A stretch of DNA of 11,083 bases from GCA-020352575 sp964600365 (GTDB taxonomy: Bacteria; Actinomycetota; Acidimicrobiia; Spongiisociales; JAENVV01). A model generated the notes under the pieces. It worked only from the letters and a program-made list of their open reading frames with translations. It was not told where the DNA came from and did no database searches. How positions within the stretch are numbered: position 1 is the stretch's first letter; each line of letters starts with the position of its first letter. The stretch spans positions 1 to 11,083 of the forward strand of contig CAZRJG010000072.1 in assembly GCA_964600365.1 (NCBI GenBank), read 5' to 3'. Both the position numbers and the translations under genes were made by a program. Of the stretch, positions 1 to 6,724 are shown piece by piece.

Positions 1-49
1 CGGACAACAGATTTTGAGTCTGTCGCGTCTACCATTCCGCCATCCCGGC
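1..49 (-). tRNA. tRNA-Leu (anticodon CAA), 5' half, cut by the left edge
   Basis: Read on the minus strand, the segment begins with acceptor strand GCCGGGA (49-43) and U8-G9, then a three-pair D stem GCG/CGC (40-38 with 27-25) around a D loop containing GG. A perfect five-pair anticodon stem ACAGA/TCTGT (23-19 with 11-7) encloses the seven-base loop CTCAAAA, which puts anticodon CAA at 16-14. The bases after the stem (6-1) do not look like a short class I variable loop and fit the start of the long variable arm of a class II leucine tRNA. The variable arm, T arm and 3' acceptor strand lie outside the window. The tRNA would read UUG codons. It is divergent from the coiled-coil gene, and its position rules out upstream in-frame starts for that gene. 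Confidence 0.9.
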
Positions 50-70
50 GTGCCCCGTGTGGGGGACGAC

Positions 71-76
71 ATCGTA
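71..76 (-). promoter_or_regulatory. possible -10 element for tRNA-Leu
   Basis: On the minus strand the hexamer TACGAT (76 to 71) matches the TANNNT pattern and would start transcription roughly 14 bases before the mature tRNA end. No convincing -35 is seen at the usual spacing. A short CCCC/GGGG hairpin lies in the intervening leader. The call rests on motif and position only. Confidence 0.3.
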
Positions 77-100
77 GGCGACGAGGGACGTTTCGCTCGC

Positions 101-376
101 ATGGGCCGACTCGAGAACAAGGCGTTCCGCATCCGCGACGAGATCGACGGGTTGCGACGCGATCTCGCGAGGCTCGAAGCAGAGATCGCTGAGCACCGCT
201 CGCTCCATGACGACGGAAAGCGCGATGCGATCGTCGGGAATGCCGACGACCGTGCCTACTTCGCTGAGATCAAGGCCGACGTGTCCCGATTCGAGAGGGC
301 GTTGGCCAAGACCCGGGCCCGCATCGCCACCCGGGAAGCAGACCTCGAGAAGGTCATCGAGAAGCTCAGTCGCTGA
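101..376 (+). CDS. small charged coiled-coil protein of unknown function
   Basis: A 91-residue protein, very rich in Arg, Glu, Asp, Ala and Leu, with no Cys and no membrane segment or signal peptide. Residues about 5-40 and 55-90 carry heptad-like patterns of Leu, Ile, Ala and Phe separated by charged residues. They are joined by a less regular stretch around GNADD, so the likely fold is an antiparallel two-helix coiled-coil hairpin. ATG 101 is chosen because the frame's longer version, from a TTG at 14, would run through the tRNA-Leu gene. A GAGGGA Shine-Dalgarno-like element lies at 83-88, about 12 bases upstream. The stop is only 18 bases before polA, so the two may be co-transcribed. I do not recognise the family. 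It could be a scaffold or nucleoid-associated accessory, but nothing in the sequence proves a role. The reading frame and codon use look genuine. Confidence 0.6.
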   Translation: MGRLENKAFRIRDEIDGLRRDLARLEAEIAEHRSLHDDGKRDAIVGNADDRAYFAEIKADVSRFERALAKTRARIATREADLEKVIEKLSR

Positions 377-380
377 GGGG

Positions 381-386
381 TACCCT
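381..386 (+). promoter_or_regulatory. possible -10 element of polA
   Basis: The hexamer TACCCT is followed by eight bases and then the polA ATG. Transcription from it would start at or one or two bases before the start codon, giving a leaderless or nearly leaderless message. The same kind of arrangement is seen before uvrA. A GAGGGG at 375-380 is an alternative, rather distant, ribosome-binding site if the gene is read from an upstream transcript. No clear -35 is seen. Confidence 0.35.
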
Positions 387-394
387 CGCACCCG

Positions 395-3007
395 ATGCCC
401 ACGCTCGCACTCATCGACGGCCACTCCATCGCCTACCGGGCGTTCTATGCGCTCCCGGACACGCTCCAAACCTCGTCGGGCCAGGTGACGAACGCTGCGT
501 TCGGATTCGCCCGGATGCTCGTCCGCCTCCTCGCCGACCACGACATCGACCGACTGGCCGTTGCGTGGGACGAGTCGCGGGACACGTTCCGCAAGCAGGA
601 GTACCCCGAGTACAAGGCGCAGCGGAAGCCGACGCCCGACATCTTCAAGAGTCAGGTCCCCCTCATCAGGGCGTTCCTCGACGCCATGGGCGTCACCCAG
701 GTGAGTGATCCCGACTTCGAAGCCGACGACCTCCTCGGGTCCCTCGCCGCCCGGGCAGAGGGGGAGGGGTGGGACGTGCTCATCGTCACCGGGGACCGCG
801 ACTCCTACCAACTCGTCGACGAGCGGGTGCGGGTCCTCTACCCCGTGAAAGGCATCAGCGAGTCGGTGCTCGCCGACCCGGCGTGGATCGAGCAGAAGTA
901 CGGGCTGCCGCCCGAGCGGTACCTCGAGTTCGCTGCGCTCCGGGGCGACACCTCGGACAACCTGCCGGGGGTCCCCGGGGTGGGGGAGAAGACCGCGGCG
1001 AAGCTCCTCATCGAGTACGGATCGCTCGAGGGCATCTACGAGCACCTCGACGAGTGCACGCCGAAGTTGCGGGAGAACCTCGCCGAGCATCGTGAGGCCG
1101 CCTTTCGCAACCGGCACCTCATGCGCATCGTCACCGATCGCCCGGTCCCGGGCCCTGACGGGCTCACCTGGACCGACTGGGACGAGGAAGCGATGACGGA
1201 GCTCGTCGAGTCGCTCGAGTTCCACAGCATCTGGGACGACCTACGAGCGCTCCACCCCGACCTCGACCATACGGCGGACACGATCGAGGCCTCGTACACG
1301 ACGGCGCGCGACGCGAATGCCATCGCAGCGGCGCTCTCCGAACCGGGCTGCGTGCTCCACCCCGTGTGGGACCTCGGCGACCTCGTCGGGCTGTTCGCCC
1401 TTCCCGCCGGCGAGGACGAGCCGGTGTTCATGCCGGTGGAACTCCTCGGGGACGTGTCCGATCTCCTCGGCGACCACGACGCAGCGTTCGTTGGCCACCA
1501 CCTCAAGCCGGTCGTGCGCCACCTGCTCGACCTCGGCGTGGCCATCGAGGGCGTCGGCATGGACACCGCCCTTGCCGCATACGTGCTCAACCCCGCGACA
1601 CGCAGCTATGACCTGCGTGACCTCGTCGCCCGCCACCTGCGGATCGAACTCACACCTGCCGAGGAGCGAGACGGCGGGGACCAGGGAATGCTCGACTTCG
1701 GCGACGGCCCCGACCTCGACGCTGCGGCGCGGGAGACCGTCGCCATCCGGCGTCTGGCAGGGGAGTTCGCCTCCCAACTGGCCGACCAGGACGAGGCGGA
1801 CGTGCTGGGGACCATCGAGCTCCCACTGATCCCGATCCTCGCGGGGATGGAGCACGAGGGCATCGCCATCGACCGGCCCTACCTCGAGGACCTCGGCGAT
1901 CGCCTCAGGGCCGAGCTCGGCGAGCTCGAGTCCGATATCCACGAACTCGCCGGTGGCCCCTTCAACGTGAACTCCACGAACCAGTTGCGGGAGATCCTCT
2001 TCGACAAGTTCGAGCTCCCGATCCTCAAGAAGACGGCGAAAGGCGCTCCATCCACCGACGCTTCAGTGCTCGCCAAGCTCGAGGGACAGCACCCGATCGT
2101 CGAGAAGCTGCTCCGCTACAGGGAGCTCGAGAAGCTCCGGGGGACATACGTCGAGGGGTATCTGCCGCTCATCGCAGCGGACGGCCGCATCCACACGACG
2201 TACAACCAGATGGGCTCGGCCACCGGCCGCCTCAGTTCGGACAACCCGAACCTCCAGAACATTCCGATCCGTTCGGAGACCGGACGCACGGTACGGCGTG
2301 CCTTCGTGCCTCGGGACGGGCATCGCTTCGTGGTCGCCGACTACTCCCAGATCGAGCTCCGCCTGCTCGCACACATGAGCGGCGACGCCGGCCTCGTGGA
2401 GGCCTTCCGGGGCGGCCAGGACATCCACGCAGCGACGGCATCCCGGGTGAACGGGGTCCCGCTCGACGAGGTGACCGGTCCCATGCGCAACCGTGCGAAG
2501 GCGGTGAACTTCGGCCTGCTGTACGGCATGGAGGCGTACGGACTCGCCGAGCGGCTCGAGGTCCCCCGCGGAGAGGCCCAGGAGCTCATAGACGCCTACT
2601 TCGGGCAGTTCCCGTCCGTCCAGGCGTTCCTCCACGAAGCCGTCGAGGAGGCAAAGCGGCGGGGGTACACGGAGACGATGTTCGGCCGCCGGCGTTACCT
2701 TCCCGAACTTCGTTCCGACAACTTCCGGGTGCGTCAGATGGGCGAGCGCATGGCGCTCAACGCCCCTCTCCAGGGCAGTGCGGCCGACATCATCAAGCTC
2801 GCCATGGTGGAAGTGGACCGAGCCCTCGCCGGGACCGGAGCCGTGGTGCTCCTCCAGATCCACGACGAACTCGTCGCCGAGTGCCCGGAGGCCGAAGTGG
2901 AGGACTCGGCCGACACGCTGCGGTCGGCGATGGAGGGCGTGATCTCGCTCGATGTCCCCCTCGTGGTCGACGTCGCGTCCGGCGAGAACCTCGACGCGGC
3001 CAAGTAA
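395..3007 (+). CDS. polA: DNA polymerase I (5' nuclease plus polymerase, inactive proofreading domain)
   Basis: An 870-residue, full-length family A polymerase that fills repair gaps and removes RNA primers. Residues 1 to about 290 are the 5'-3' exonuclease/flap nuclease: N-terminal LIDGHSIAYRAFYAL, the acidic cluster EADD (109-112), TGDRD (132-136) and GDTSDN (184-189) followed by a helix-hairpin-helix GVPGVGEKTA. The middle, about 300-480, has the 3'-5' exonuclease fold but not its metal ligands: the DxE of motif Exo I is replaced by HPVWD, and the Asp of Exo II and of Exo III are absent. The polymerase part is intact: motif A VADYSQIELR with catalytic D649, O-helix R698, K702, F706 and Y710, and motif C HDE with D824 and E825. 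Loss of proofreading is usual in actinobacterial Pol I. The start ATG gives the expected N terminus. Downstream rpsA and the uvr genes fit the actinobacterial order. Confidence 0.97.
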   Translation: MPTLALIDGHSIAYRAFYALPDTLQTSSGQVTNAAFGFARMLVRLLADHDIDRLAVAWDESRDTFRKQEYPEYKAQRKPTPDIFKSQVPLIRAFLDAMGVTQVSDPDFEADDLLGSLAARAEGEGWDVLIVTGDRDSYQLVDERVRVLYPVKGISESVLADPAWIEQKYGLPPERYLEFAALRGDTSDNLPGVPGVGEKTAAKLLIEYGSLEGIYEHLDECTPKLRENLAEHREAAFRNRHLMRIVTDRPVPGPDGLTWTDWDEEAMTELVESLEFHSIWDDLRALHPDLDHTADTIEASYTTARDANAIAAALSEPGCVLHPVWDLGDLVGLFALPAGEDEPVFMPVELLGDVSDLLGDHDAAFVGHHLKPVVRHLLDLGVAIEGVGMDTALAAYVLNPATRSYDLRDLVARHLRIELTPAEERDGGDQGMLDFGDGPDLDAAARETVAIRRLAGEFASQLADQDEADVLGTIELPLIPILAGMEHEGIAIDRPYLEDLGDRLRAELGELESDIHELAGGPFNVNSTNQLREILFDKFELPILKKTAKGAPSTDASVLAKLEGQHPIVEKLLRYRELEKLRGTYVEGYLPLIAADGRIHTTYNQMGSATGRLSSDNPNLQNIPIRSETGRTVRRAFVPRDGHRFVVADYSQIELRLLAHMSGDAGLVEAFRGGQDIHAATASRVNGVPLDEVTGPMRNRAKAVNFGLLYGMEAYGLAERLEVPRGEAQELIDAYFGQFPSVQAFLHEAVEEAKRRGYTETMFGRRRYLPELRSDNFRVRQMGERMALNAPLQGSAADIIKLAMVEVDRALAGTGAVVLLQIHDELVAECPEAEVEDSADTLRSAMEGVISLDVPLVVDVASGENLDAAK

Positions 3008-3012
3008 CGACC

Positions 3013-3041
3013 TGTGATATCGGGCGGGCCGGTGGTATGGT
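3013..3041 (+). promoter_or_regulatory. possible rpsA promoter
   Basis: A -10-like TATGGT (3036-3041) lies 17 bases after a weak -35-like TGTGAT (3013-3018), directly behind the polA stop. Initiation near 3048 would give a leader of about 60 bases before rpsA. The leader holds a ten-base palindrome TGGCGCGCCA (3066-3075) and the Shine-Dalgarno sequence. A separate promoter makes sense because S1 is needed in much larger amounts than Pol I. Assigned by motif only. Confidence 0.4.
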
Positions 3042-3090
3042 GCTGCCGCCCCACGGTGCAGCCTTTGGCGCGCCACTGGGAGTTCCCCCC

Positions 3091-3096
3091 GGAGGT
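3091..3096 (+). promoter_or_regulatory. Shine-Dalgarno sequence of rpsA
   Basis: GGAGGT is a strong anti-16S match, 13 bases before ATG 3110. That spacing is longer than usual, but no in-frame ATG, GTG or TTG lies closer, so it fixes 3110 as the start. Confidence 0.6.
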
Positions 3097-3109
3097 AACC
3101 CACACCACT

Positions 3110-4776
3110 ATGTCTGAACACGACCCCGCGCTGGAAGACGCAGCGCCTGAGACGGCGGAGACCGATACGGTCGTCGCCGAGGCAGAGGCCCCTGAGGCCG
3201 ACGCCACCCCGGTGTCCGAAGAGGACACCGTCGAGACCGCCGACGTGACCGAAGCCCNNNNNNNNNNNNNNNNNNNNNNNNNNNNNNNNNNNNNNNNNNN
3301 NNNNNNNNNNNNNNNNNNNNNNNNNNNNNNNNNNNNNNNNNNNNNNNNNNNNNNNNNGCCGAAGAAGCGCCCTCCGAGCCAAAGGCAGCCGAGGAGCCCG
3401 CCGAAGAGGTCCCATTCGAGCCCCCGGCCCTGAAGCCGGCGATCGAGGCCCAGGACCTCAGCGCGCTACCGGACGACATCGACTTCGAAGCCGCGCTCAA
3501 CATGACGATGCTTGACTTCGAAGAAGGAGACATCGTGAAGGGCCACGTCGTCGCCATCGGGCGGGACGAGGTCCTCGTGGACATCGGGTTCAAGTCCGAG
3601 GGTGTGATCCCCCTCAACGAACTCTCCATCCGCAAGGCCGTCGATCCCTCCACCGTCGTCAGCGTGGGCGAGGAAATCGAGGCGCTCGTCCTCGACAAGG
3701 AGGACGAGGAGGGACGTCTCGTCCTCTCCAAGAAGCGCGCCCAGTATGAGCGTGCGTGGGGTCGCATCGAGCAGGTTGCCGCCGCCAAGGAAACGGTCTC
3801 CGGTCCGGTCATCGAGGTCGTCAAGGGTGGCCTCATCGTGGACATCGGCCTCCGGGGCTTCCTTCCCGCCTCGCTGGTGGAGCTCCGCAGGGTCCGAGAC
3901 CTCGATCCGTACATCGGTGAGACGATCGAGGCGAAGGTCATCGAGATCGATCGCAACCGGAACAACGTCGTGCTCTCCCGCCGTGCGTACCTCGAGGAGG
4001 AGCAGGCCGAGCAGCGCCAGGCGTTCCTCGACGACCTCGCCGAGGGCAACGTTGCCGAGGGCGTCGTCTCCTCTGTCGTCAACTTCGGCGCATTCGTGGA
4101 TCTCGGCGGCATGGACGGCCTCGTCCACGTCTCCGAGCTCTCGTACCAGCACGTCAACCACCCCTCCGAGGTCGTGAAGGTTGGCGACAAGGTCACCGTC
4201 AAGGTGCTCGAGGTCGACCGGGACCGGGAACGGATCTCGCTGTCGATCAAGCAGACGCAGAAGGACCCGTGGGAAGAGTTCGCCGAGGCGAACGAGGTCG
4301 GCGCCGTGGTTGAGGGCTCGGTCACCAAGACAGTGCCGTTCGGCGCCTTCGTCACCGTGGGCGACGGAGTCGAGGGCCTCGTGCACGTCTCCGAAATCGC
4401 CATGCATCGAGTCGAGTCGCCCGAACTCGAGCTCTCGCTCGGCCAGATCGTCAAGGTGAAGATCACCGAGATGGATGGCGAGCGCCGTCGTGTCTCACTC
4501 TCGATCAAGCAGGCCCTGCCTGGCTACCAGGAGCGTCCGTCCGAGCCGCGCAGCGGCAGCGGCGGTGGTGCTGGTGGTGGCGGTGGTGGCGGTCGTGGCC
4601 CCCGTCCCGACCGTGGTGGCGACGACGATCGTCCCCGCCGCCGGAAGGCCCCCCGCACCCGCGAGTTCGAGCGCGAGGAGGACAAGGAGAAGGAGAGCGA
4701 GCCGGCCTTCGCCGGTGATGCCTCACTCGAGGCCATCCTCCAGGAGCTCAAGGAACGCGGTATCGGCCAGCGCTGA
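3110..4776 (+). CDS. rpsA: 30S ribosomal protein S1, with an assembly gap near the N terminus
   Basis: S1 binds mRNA at the 30S platform and helps unfold it for initiation. The first 49 codons (3110-3256) encode an acidic Glu/Asp/Ala/Pro/Thr-rich extension. The N run interrupts it, and acidic sequence of the same kind resumes at 3358. Four S1 RNA-binding (OB-fold) repeats follow: about 3520-3738, 3790-3984, 4048-4254 and 4300-4512. Landmarks are GGLIVDIGLRGFLP in repeat 2 and the VNFGAFVDLG and VPFGAFVTVG strands in repeats 3 and 4. A Gly- and Arg-rich low-complexity tail (4549-4660) leads to a charged linker and a terminal helix, DASLEAILQELKERG, resembling the end of mycobacterial S1. The 3110 start has a strong Shine-Dalgarno. 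Upstream and downstream parts are in different frames if the gap is taken as exactly 100 bases, so its true length must differ. A stem-loop follows the stop. Confidence 0.93.
3258..3357. other. assembly gap of 100 N
   Basis: One hundred undetermined bases, a conventional scaffold placeholder. It sits inside the low-complexity acidic N-terminal coding region of rpsA, where repetitive GAG/GCC-rich sequence is likely to have broken the assembly. Nothing can be said about the missing bases except the reading-frame constraint described in the findings. Confidence 0.99.
4549..4620 (+). repeat. Gly/Arg-rich low-complexity tract inside rpsA
   Basis: A GGT/GGC-rich run encodes SGSGGGAGGGGGGG followed by RG and RP pairs, an RGG-like flexible segment just after the fourth S1 repeat. 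Such tracts are prone to slippage and misassembly. In proteins they often contact RNA. Confidence 0.8.
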
Positions 4777-4795
4777 CGCAACCTACCGACGACCT

Positions 4796-4826
4796 TGTGG
4801 GGCCCCTCCGGTGGAGGGGCCCCACA
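4796..4826 (+). terminator. strong hairpin, probable rpsA terminator
   Basis: A perfect 14-pair stem, TGTGGGGCCCCTCC (4796-4809) with its complement (4813-4826), closes on the three-base loop GGT, 20 bases after the rpsA stop. No U-tract follows on either strand, so it is an I-shaped terminator of the sort often seen in high-GC actinobacteria, or a 3'-end stabiliser. It separates the abundantly expressed S1 gene from the CBS-coaE pair. Confidence 0.75.
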
Positions 4827-4854
4827 CGCGTCCAAGGGTCGTGGGCGATCTGAG

Positions 4855-4860
4855 TACCAT
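4855..4860 (+). promoter_or_regulatory. possible -10 element of the CBS-coaE pair
   Basis: TACCAT lies 27 bases before the CBS-protein ATG and beyond the rpsA hairpin, where a new promoter is expected. The bases after it, TCGCCCC, resemble those after the proposed polA and uvrA -10 elements. No recognisable -35 is present. Confidence 0.35.
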
Positions 4861-4887
4861 TCGCCCCACGCGACCCAGGAGGGCCAC

Positions 4888-5265
4888 ATGCAGGTACGAG
4901 AACTCGTGCAGGGCACGCCGGCCGGCTGTGCACCCTCCACGACGGTGGCCGCGGCCGCCAAGATGATGGTGGACCTCGGCATCGGCTCCCTCGCCGTCTA
5001 CAAGGACGGCGACATGGTCGGCATCTTCACCGAGCGCGACGTGGTTCGCGCCGCAGCGGACAGCGGCGACACCGATGCCGAGCCGGTGGAGCGCTGGATG
5101 ACCCCCGATCCGGACACGATCGACGTCGAGGTGAAGGTGGACGATGCCGCAGCCTGGATGCTCGCCGTTGGGTACCGCCATCTCCCGATCACCCAGGGAG
5201 ACGAACTGGTCGGCATCGCCTCCATGAAGGACGTCCTGTGGGGCGTGATGGAGGAGTACACCTGA
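4888..5265 (+). CDS. protein of two CBS domains
   Basis: A 125-residue soluble protein made almost entirely of a CBS pair (Bateman module). CBS1 spans about residues 1-58, with the signature GIGSLAVYKDGDMVGIFTERD; CBS2 spans about 67-122, with GYRHLPITQGDELVGIASMKD. Such pairs dimerise into discs that usually bind adenosine compounds (AMP, ADP, ATP, SAM) and act as sensors, but the ligand and target here are unknown. The start ATG 4888 follows AGGAGGG (4877-4883). The same frame is open further upstream through the terminator hairpin, but that stretch is not domain sequence and is excluded. Its last codons contain the likely ribosome-binding site of coaE and its stop overlaps the likely coaE start, so the two are probably translationally coupled. 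It carries no fused enzyme or transporter domain. Confidence 0.9.
   Translation: MQVRELVQGTPAGCAPSTTVAAAAKMMVDLGIGSLAVYKDGDMVGIFTERDVVRAAADSGDTDAEPVERWMTPDPDTIDVEVKVDDAAAWMLAVGYRHLPITQGDELVGIASMKDVLWGVMEEYT
5250..5256 (+). promoter_or_regulatory. ribosome-binding site of coaE, within the CBS gene
   Basis: GGAGGAG lies five bases before the CTG codon at 5262, an ideal distance. It is 17 bases before the next in-frame start, GTG 5274, and downstream of GTG 5238. It is therefore the main evidence for choosing the coaE start. Confidence 0.5.
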
Positions 5266-5858
5266 GTCGCGTCGTGGTCGTGCTCTCGGGTGGGATCGGG
5301 AGTGGGAAGTCCACGGTCGCCGGGCTCCTCGCCTCGCGTGGGGCAGCGATCGTGGAGGCCGATCGCCTCGGCCACGAGGTGCTCCTCCCGGGCGGCGCCG
5401 CCTACGACGCAGTCACCCGACGGTGGCCGGGTGTCGTGGTGGACGGGATGATCGACCGGAGGGCCCTCGGCGAGGTGGTCTTTGGTGACGAGGAGGAGCT
5501 CGTGGCGCTCGAAGCGCTCACGCACCCCGCCATCGCAGCACTCCTCGCCGAACGCCTGGACGCCGCCGAAGCAGAGGTCGTGGTCGTCGAGATCCCGGTC
5601 CTGGCGCCGTGGATCGACCCGGGGTGGCCGGTGGTGGTGGTGGAGGCACCCGAGGACGCGCGGCGCAGACGACTCCTCGACCGAGGGCTGACCGATCCCG
5701 AGATCGATGCGCGCATCCGATCACAGCCGACCCACGAGGAGTGGCGGGCCGTCGCGACCTGGCGGGTGCCCAACGAGGGCGACCGCGCCGCGCTCGATGC
5801 CGTCGTGGATGGGCTCTGGGAGGAGATCCAGGACCGGGTGGCGAAGGAGTCCGCCTGA
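5262..5858 (+). CDS. coaE: dephospho-CoA kinase
   Basis: Catalyses the last step of coenzyme A synthesis, ATP-dependent 3'-phosphorylation of dephospho-CoA, in the cytoplasm. From CTG 5262 the protein has 198 residues, normal for the family. It shows the P-loop GGIGSGKST (10-18), EADRLGHEV with the conserved Asp 34 and His 38, the LEALTHPAI motif, VVEIPVL, the lid RRLLDRGLTDPEIDARIRSQ and a C-terminal VPNEGD that corresponds to the usual D/N-x-G segment. The start is uncertain. CTG 5262 is favoured by the ribosome-binding site and by the usual eight or nine residues before GGIG. GTG 5274 would leave only four residues there, and GTG 5238 would add an eight-residue non-conserved extension. If CTG is right, it overlaps the CBS stop codon (CTGA). 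The gene is convergent with the SDR gene, with 21 bases between them. Confidence 0.93.
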   Translation: MSRVVVVLSGGIGSGKSTVAGLLASRGAAIVEADRLGHEVLLPGGAAYDAVTRRWPGVVVDGMIDRRALGEVVFGDEEELVALEALTHPAIAALLAERLDAAEAEVVVVEIPVLAPWIDPGWPVVVVEAPEDARRRRLLDRGLTDPEIDARIRSQPTHEEWRAVATWRVPNEGDRAALDAVVDGLWEEIQDRVAKESA

Positions 5859-5879
5859 GGCGCGATCGACGGCGGCTCG

Positions 5880-6635
5880 TTAGCGCCGGAGCCCGAGCGC
5901 GTACCCGCCGTCCACGTCGATGACGGTGCCGGTGATCCACTCAGCATCGTCGGAGACCAAGAAGGCCACGGCGGTGGCGATGTCGACCCCCCGTCCGACG
6001 GCATCGAGCGCCTGGAGTGCAGGCACCCATTCGCCGAACGTGGCGGCCTCCTCCTCCTCGCTGCGTCCCCGCAACTCGGACGGGACGAGTCCCGGGCGAA
6101 TCGTGTTCACCCGGATACGGGCATCACCGAGATCCCCGGCGAGCGCCCGCCCCATGGCCTCGACGGCGCCCTTCGAGGCCACGTACCCGAACCGATTGCG
6201 GGGAGCCCGCGACACGATCGTCGAACCCAGGTTCACGATCGACCCCCCGCCCTCCCGCATGTGGGGCAGCACGGCGCGGATGCACAGGTACGGGCCGACC
6301 ACATTCGTCGAGAGCATCGCCTCGAAATCCGAGGGATCGAGTTCGTCGATGGCGCCCTGCACCTCCATCCCGGCGTTGTTCACGAGCGCGTCGATTCCAC
6401 CGAAGGCGTCCACCGCCTGGGCGGCCATCCGGAGGGTGTCGGAGGCGTCGGTGACGTCGGCTCGCATGGTGACCACCTCGCCGGGCGCTCCCGAGAGGTC
6501 GCCGGCGAGTCGGGCCAGGCGGTCCTCGCGCCGCGCGACGGCGAGGACCCGGGCGCCGGAGTTGACGAGGTGCGACACGATGTGGACACCGAGCCCGCTG
6601 CTCGCACCGGTCACGATCACACGCGTTCCACTCAT
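5880..6635 (-). CDS. classical short-chain dehydrogenase/reductase
   Basis: A 251-residue NAD(P)(H)-dependent oxidoreductase with a full Rossmann fold: TGASSGLG (9-16), DVT at 60-62, NNAG (86-89), and the catalytic tetrad N111, S138, Y151, K155 in the YxxxK arrangement. The C-terminal ITGTVIDVDGGYALG is the usual family ending. Arg35-Arg36 at the end of the second strand favour NADP(H), an inference. It resembles the FabG/glucose-1-dehydrogenase type, but the substrate cannot be told. The start ATG (6635-6633) is preceded on its strand by GAGGTGAGG. The gene is on the opposite strand between coaE and uvrB, positions that are closer together in the conserved actinobacterial order, so it is probably a lineage-specific insertion unrelated to CoA synthesis or repair. 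Its base composition is like its neighbours'. Confidence 0.93.
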   Translation of the reverse strand: MSGTRVIVTGASSGLGVHIVSHLVNSGARVLAVARREDRLARLAGDLSGAPGEVVTMRADVTDASDTLRMAAQAVDAFGGIDALVNNAGMEVQGAIDELDPSDFEAMLSTNVVGPYLCIRAVLPHMREGGGSIVNLGSTIVSRAPRNRFGYVASKGAVEAMGRALAGDLGDARIRVNTIRPGLVPSELRGRSEEEEAATFGEWVPALQALDAVGRGVDIATAVAFLVSDDAEWITGTVIDVDGGYALGLRR

Positions 6636-6664
6636 CTCGCCTCACCTCACTGTCTGTCGGGTCG

Positions 6665-6682
6665 TGCCCGGGGTACCGGGCA
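6665..6682. repeat. inverted repeat in the SDR-uvrB divergent spacer
   Basis: TGCCCGG (6665-6671) and CCGGGCA (6676-6682) form a perfect seven-pair inverted repeat around GGTA. It is about 30 bases upstream of the SDR start and could be an operator for an autoregulated or divergent promoter, or a hairpin in the SDR leader. No regulator gene is adjacent. Confidence 0.5.
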
Positions 6683-6724
6683 TCGAAGGCCAGCCTACGG
6701 GAGCGTGAGGATGGCCCCGTCGCT

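Noticed and set aside
14..100. An upstream TTG start that would lengthen the coiled-coil protein to 120 residues.
   Set aside because: The added part would be translated from tRNA-Leu sequence and has no ribosome-binding site; ATG 101 does.
489..503. CGAAC and GTTCG half-sites inside polA, resembling a second SOS box.
   Set aside because: The spacer is five bases, not four, and the site lies inside conserved coding sequence, so it is very probably a chance palindrome.
29..1225. A 398-codon open frame on the minus strand opposite polA and the tRNA.
   Set aside because: It is a shadow of high-GC codon structure: it runs through the tRNA-Leu and antisense to clearly conserved polA sequence, and its translation has no recognisable domain.
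3014..3109. An in-frame GTG start for rpsA at 3014, adding 32 residues.
   Set aside because: The added residues (Trp, Cys and Arg-rich) differ from the acidic extension, and the strong Shine-Dalgarno at 3091 lies inside them, pointing to ATG 3110.
4549..4620. The glycine-codon run as a possible tandem repeat or CRISPR-like element.
   Set aside because: It is in frame, codes for a Gly-rich linker in S1, and has no regular repeat-spacer pattern.
5851..5887. Short inverted repeats between the convergent ends of coaE and the SDR gene, as a bidirectional terminator.
   Set aside because: Only four- or five-pair stems can be drawn, overlapping the stop codons, with no U-tract; too weak to call.
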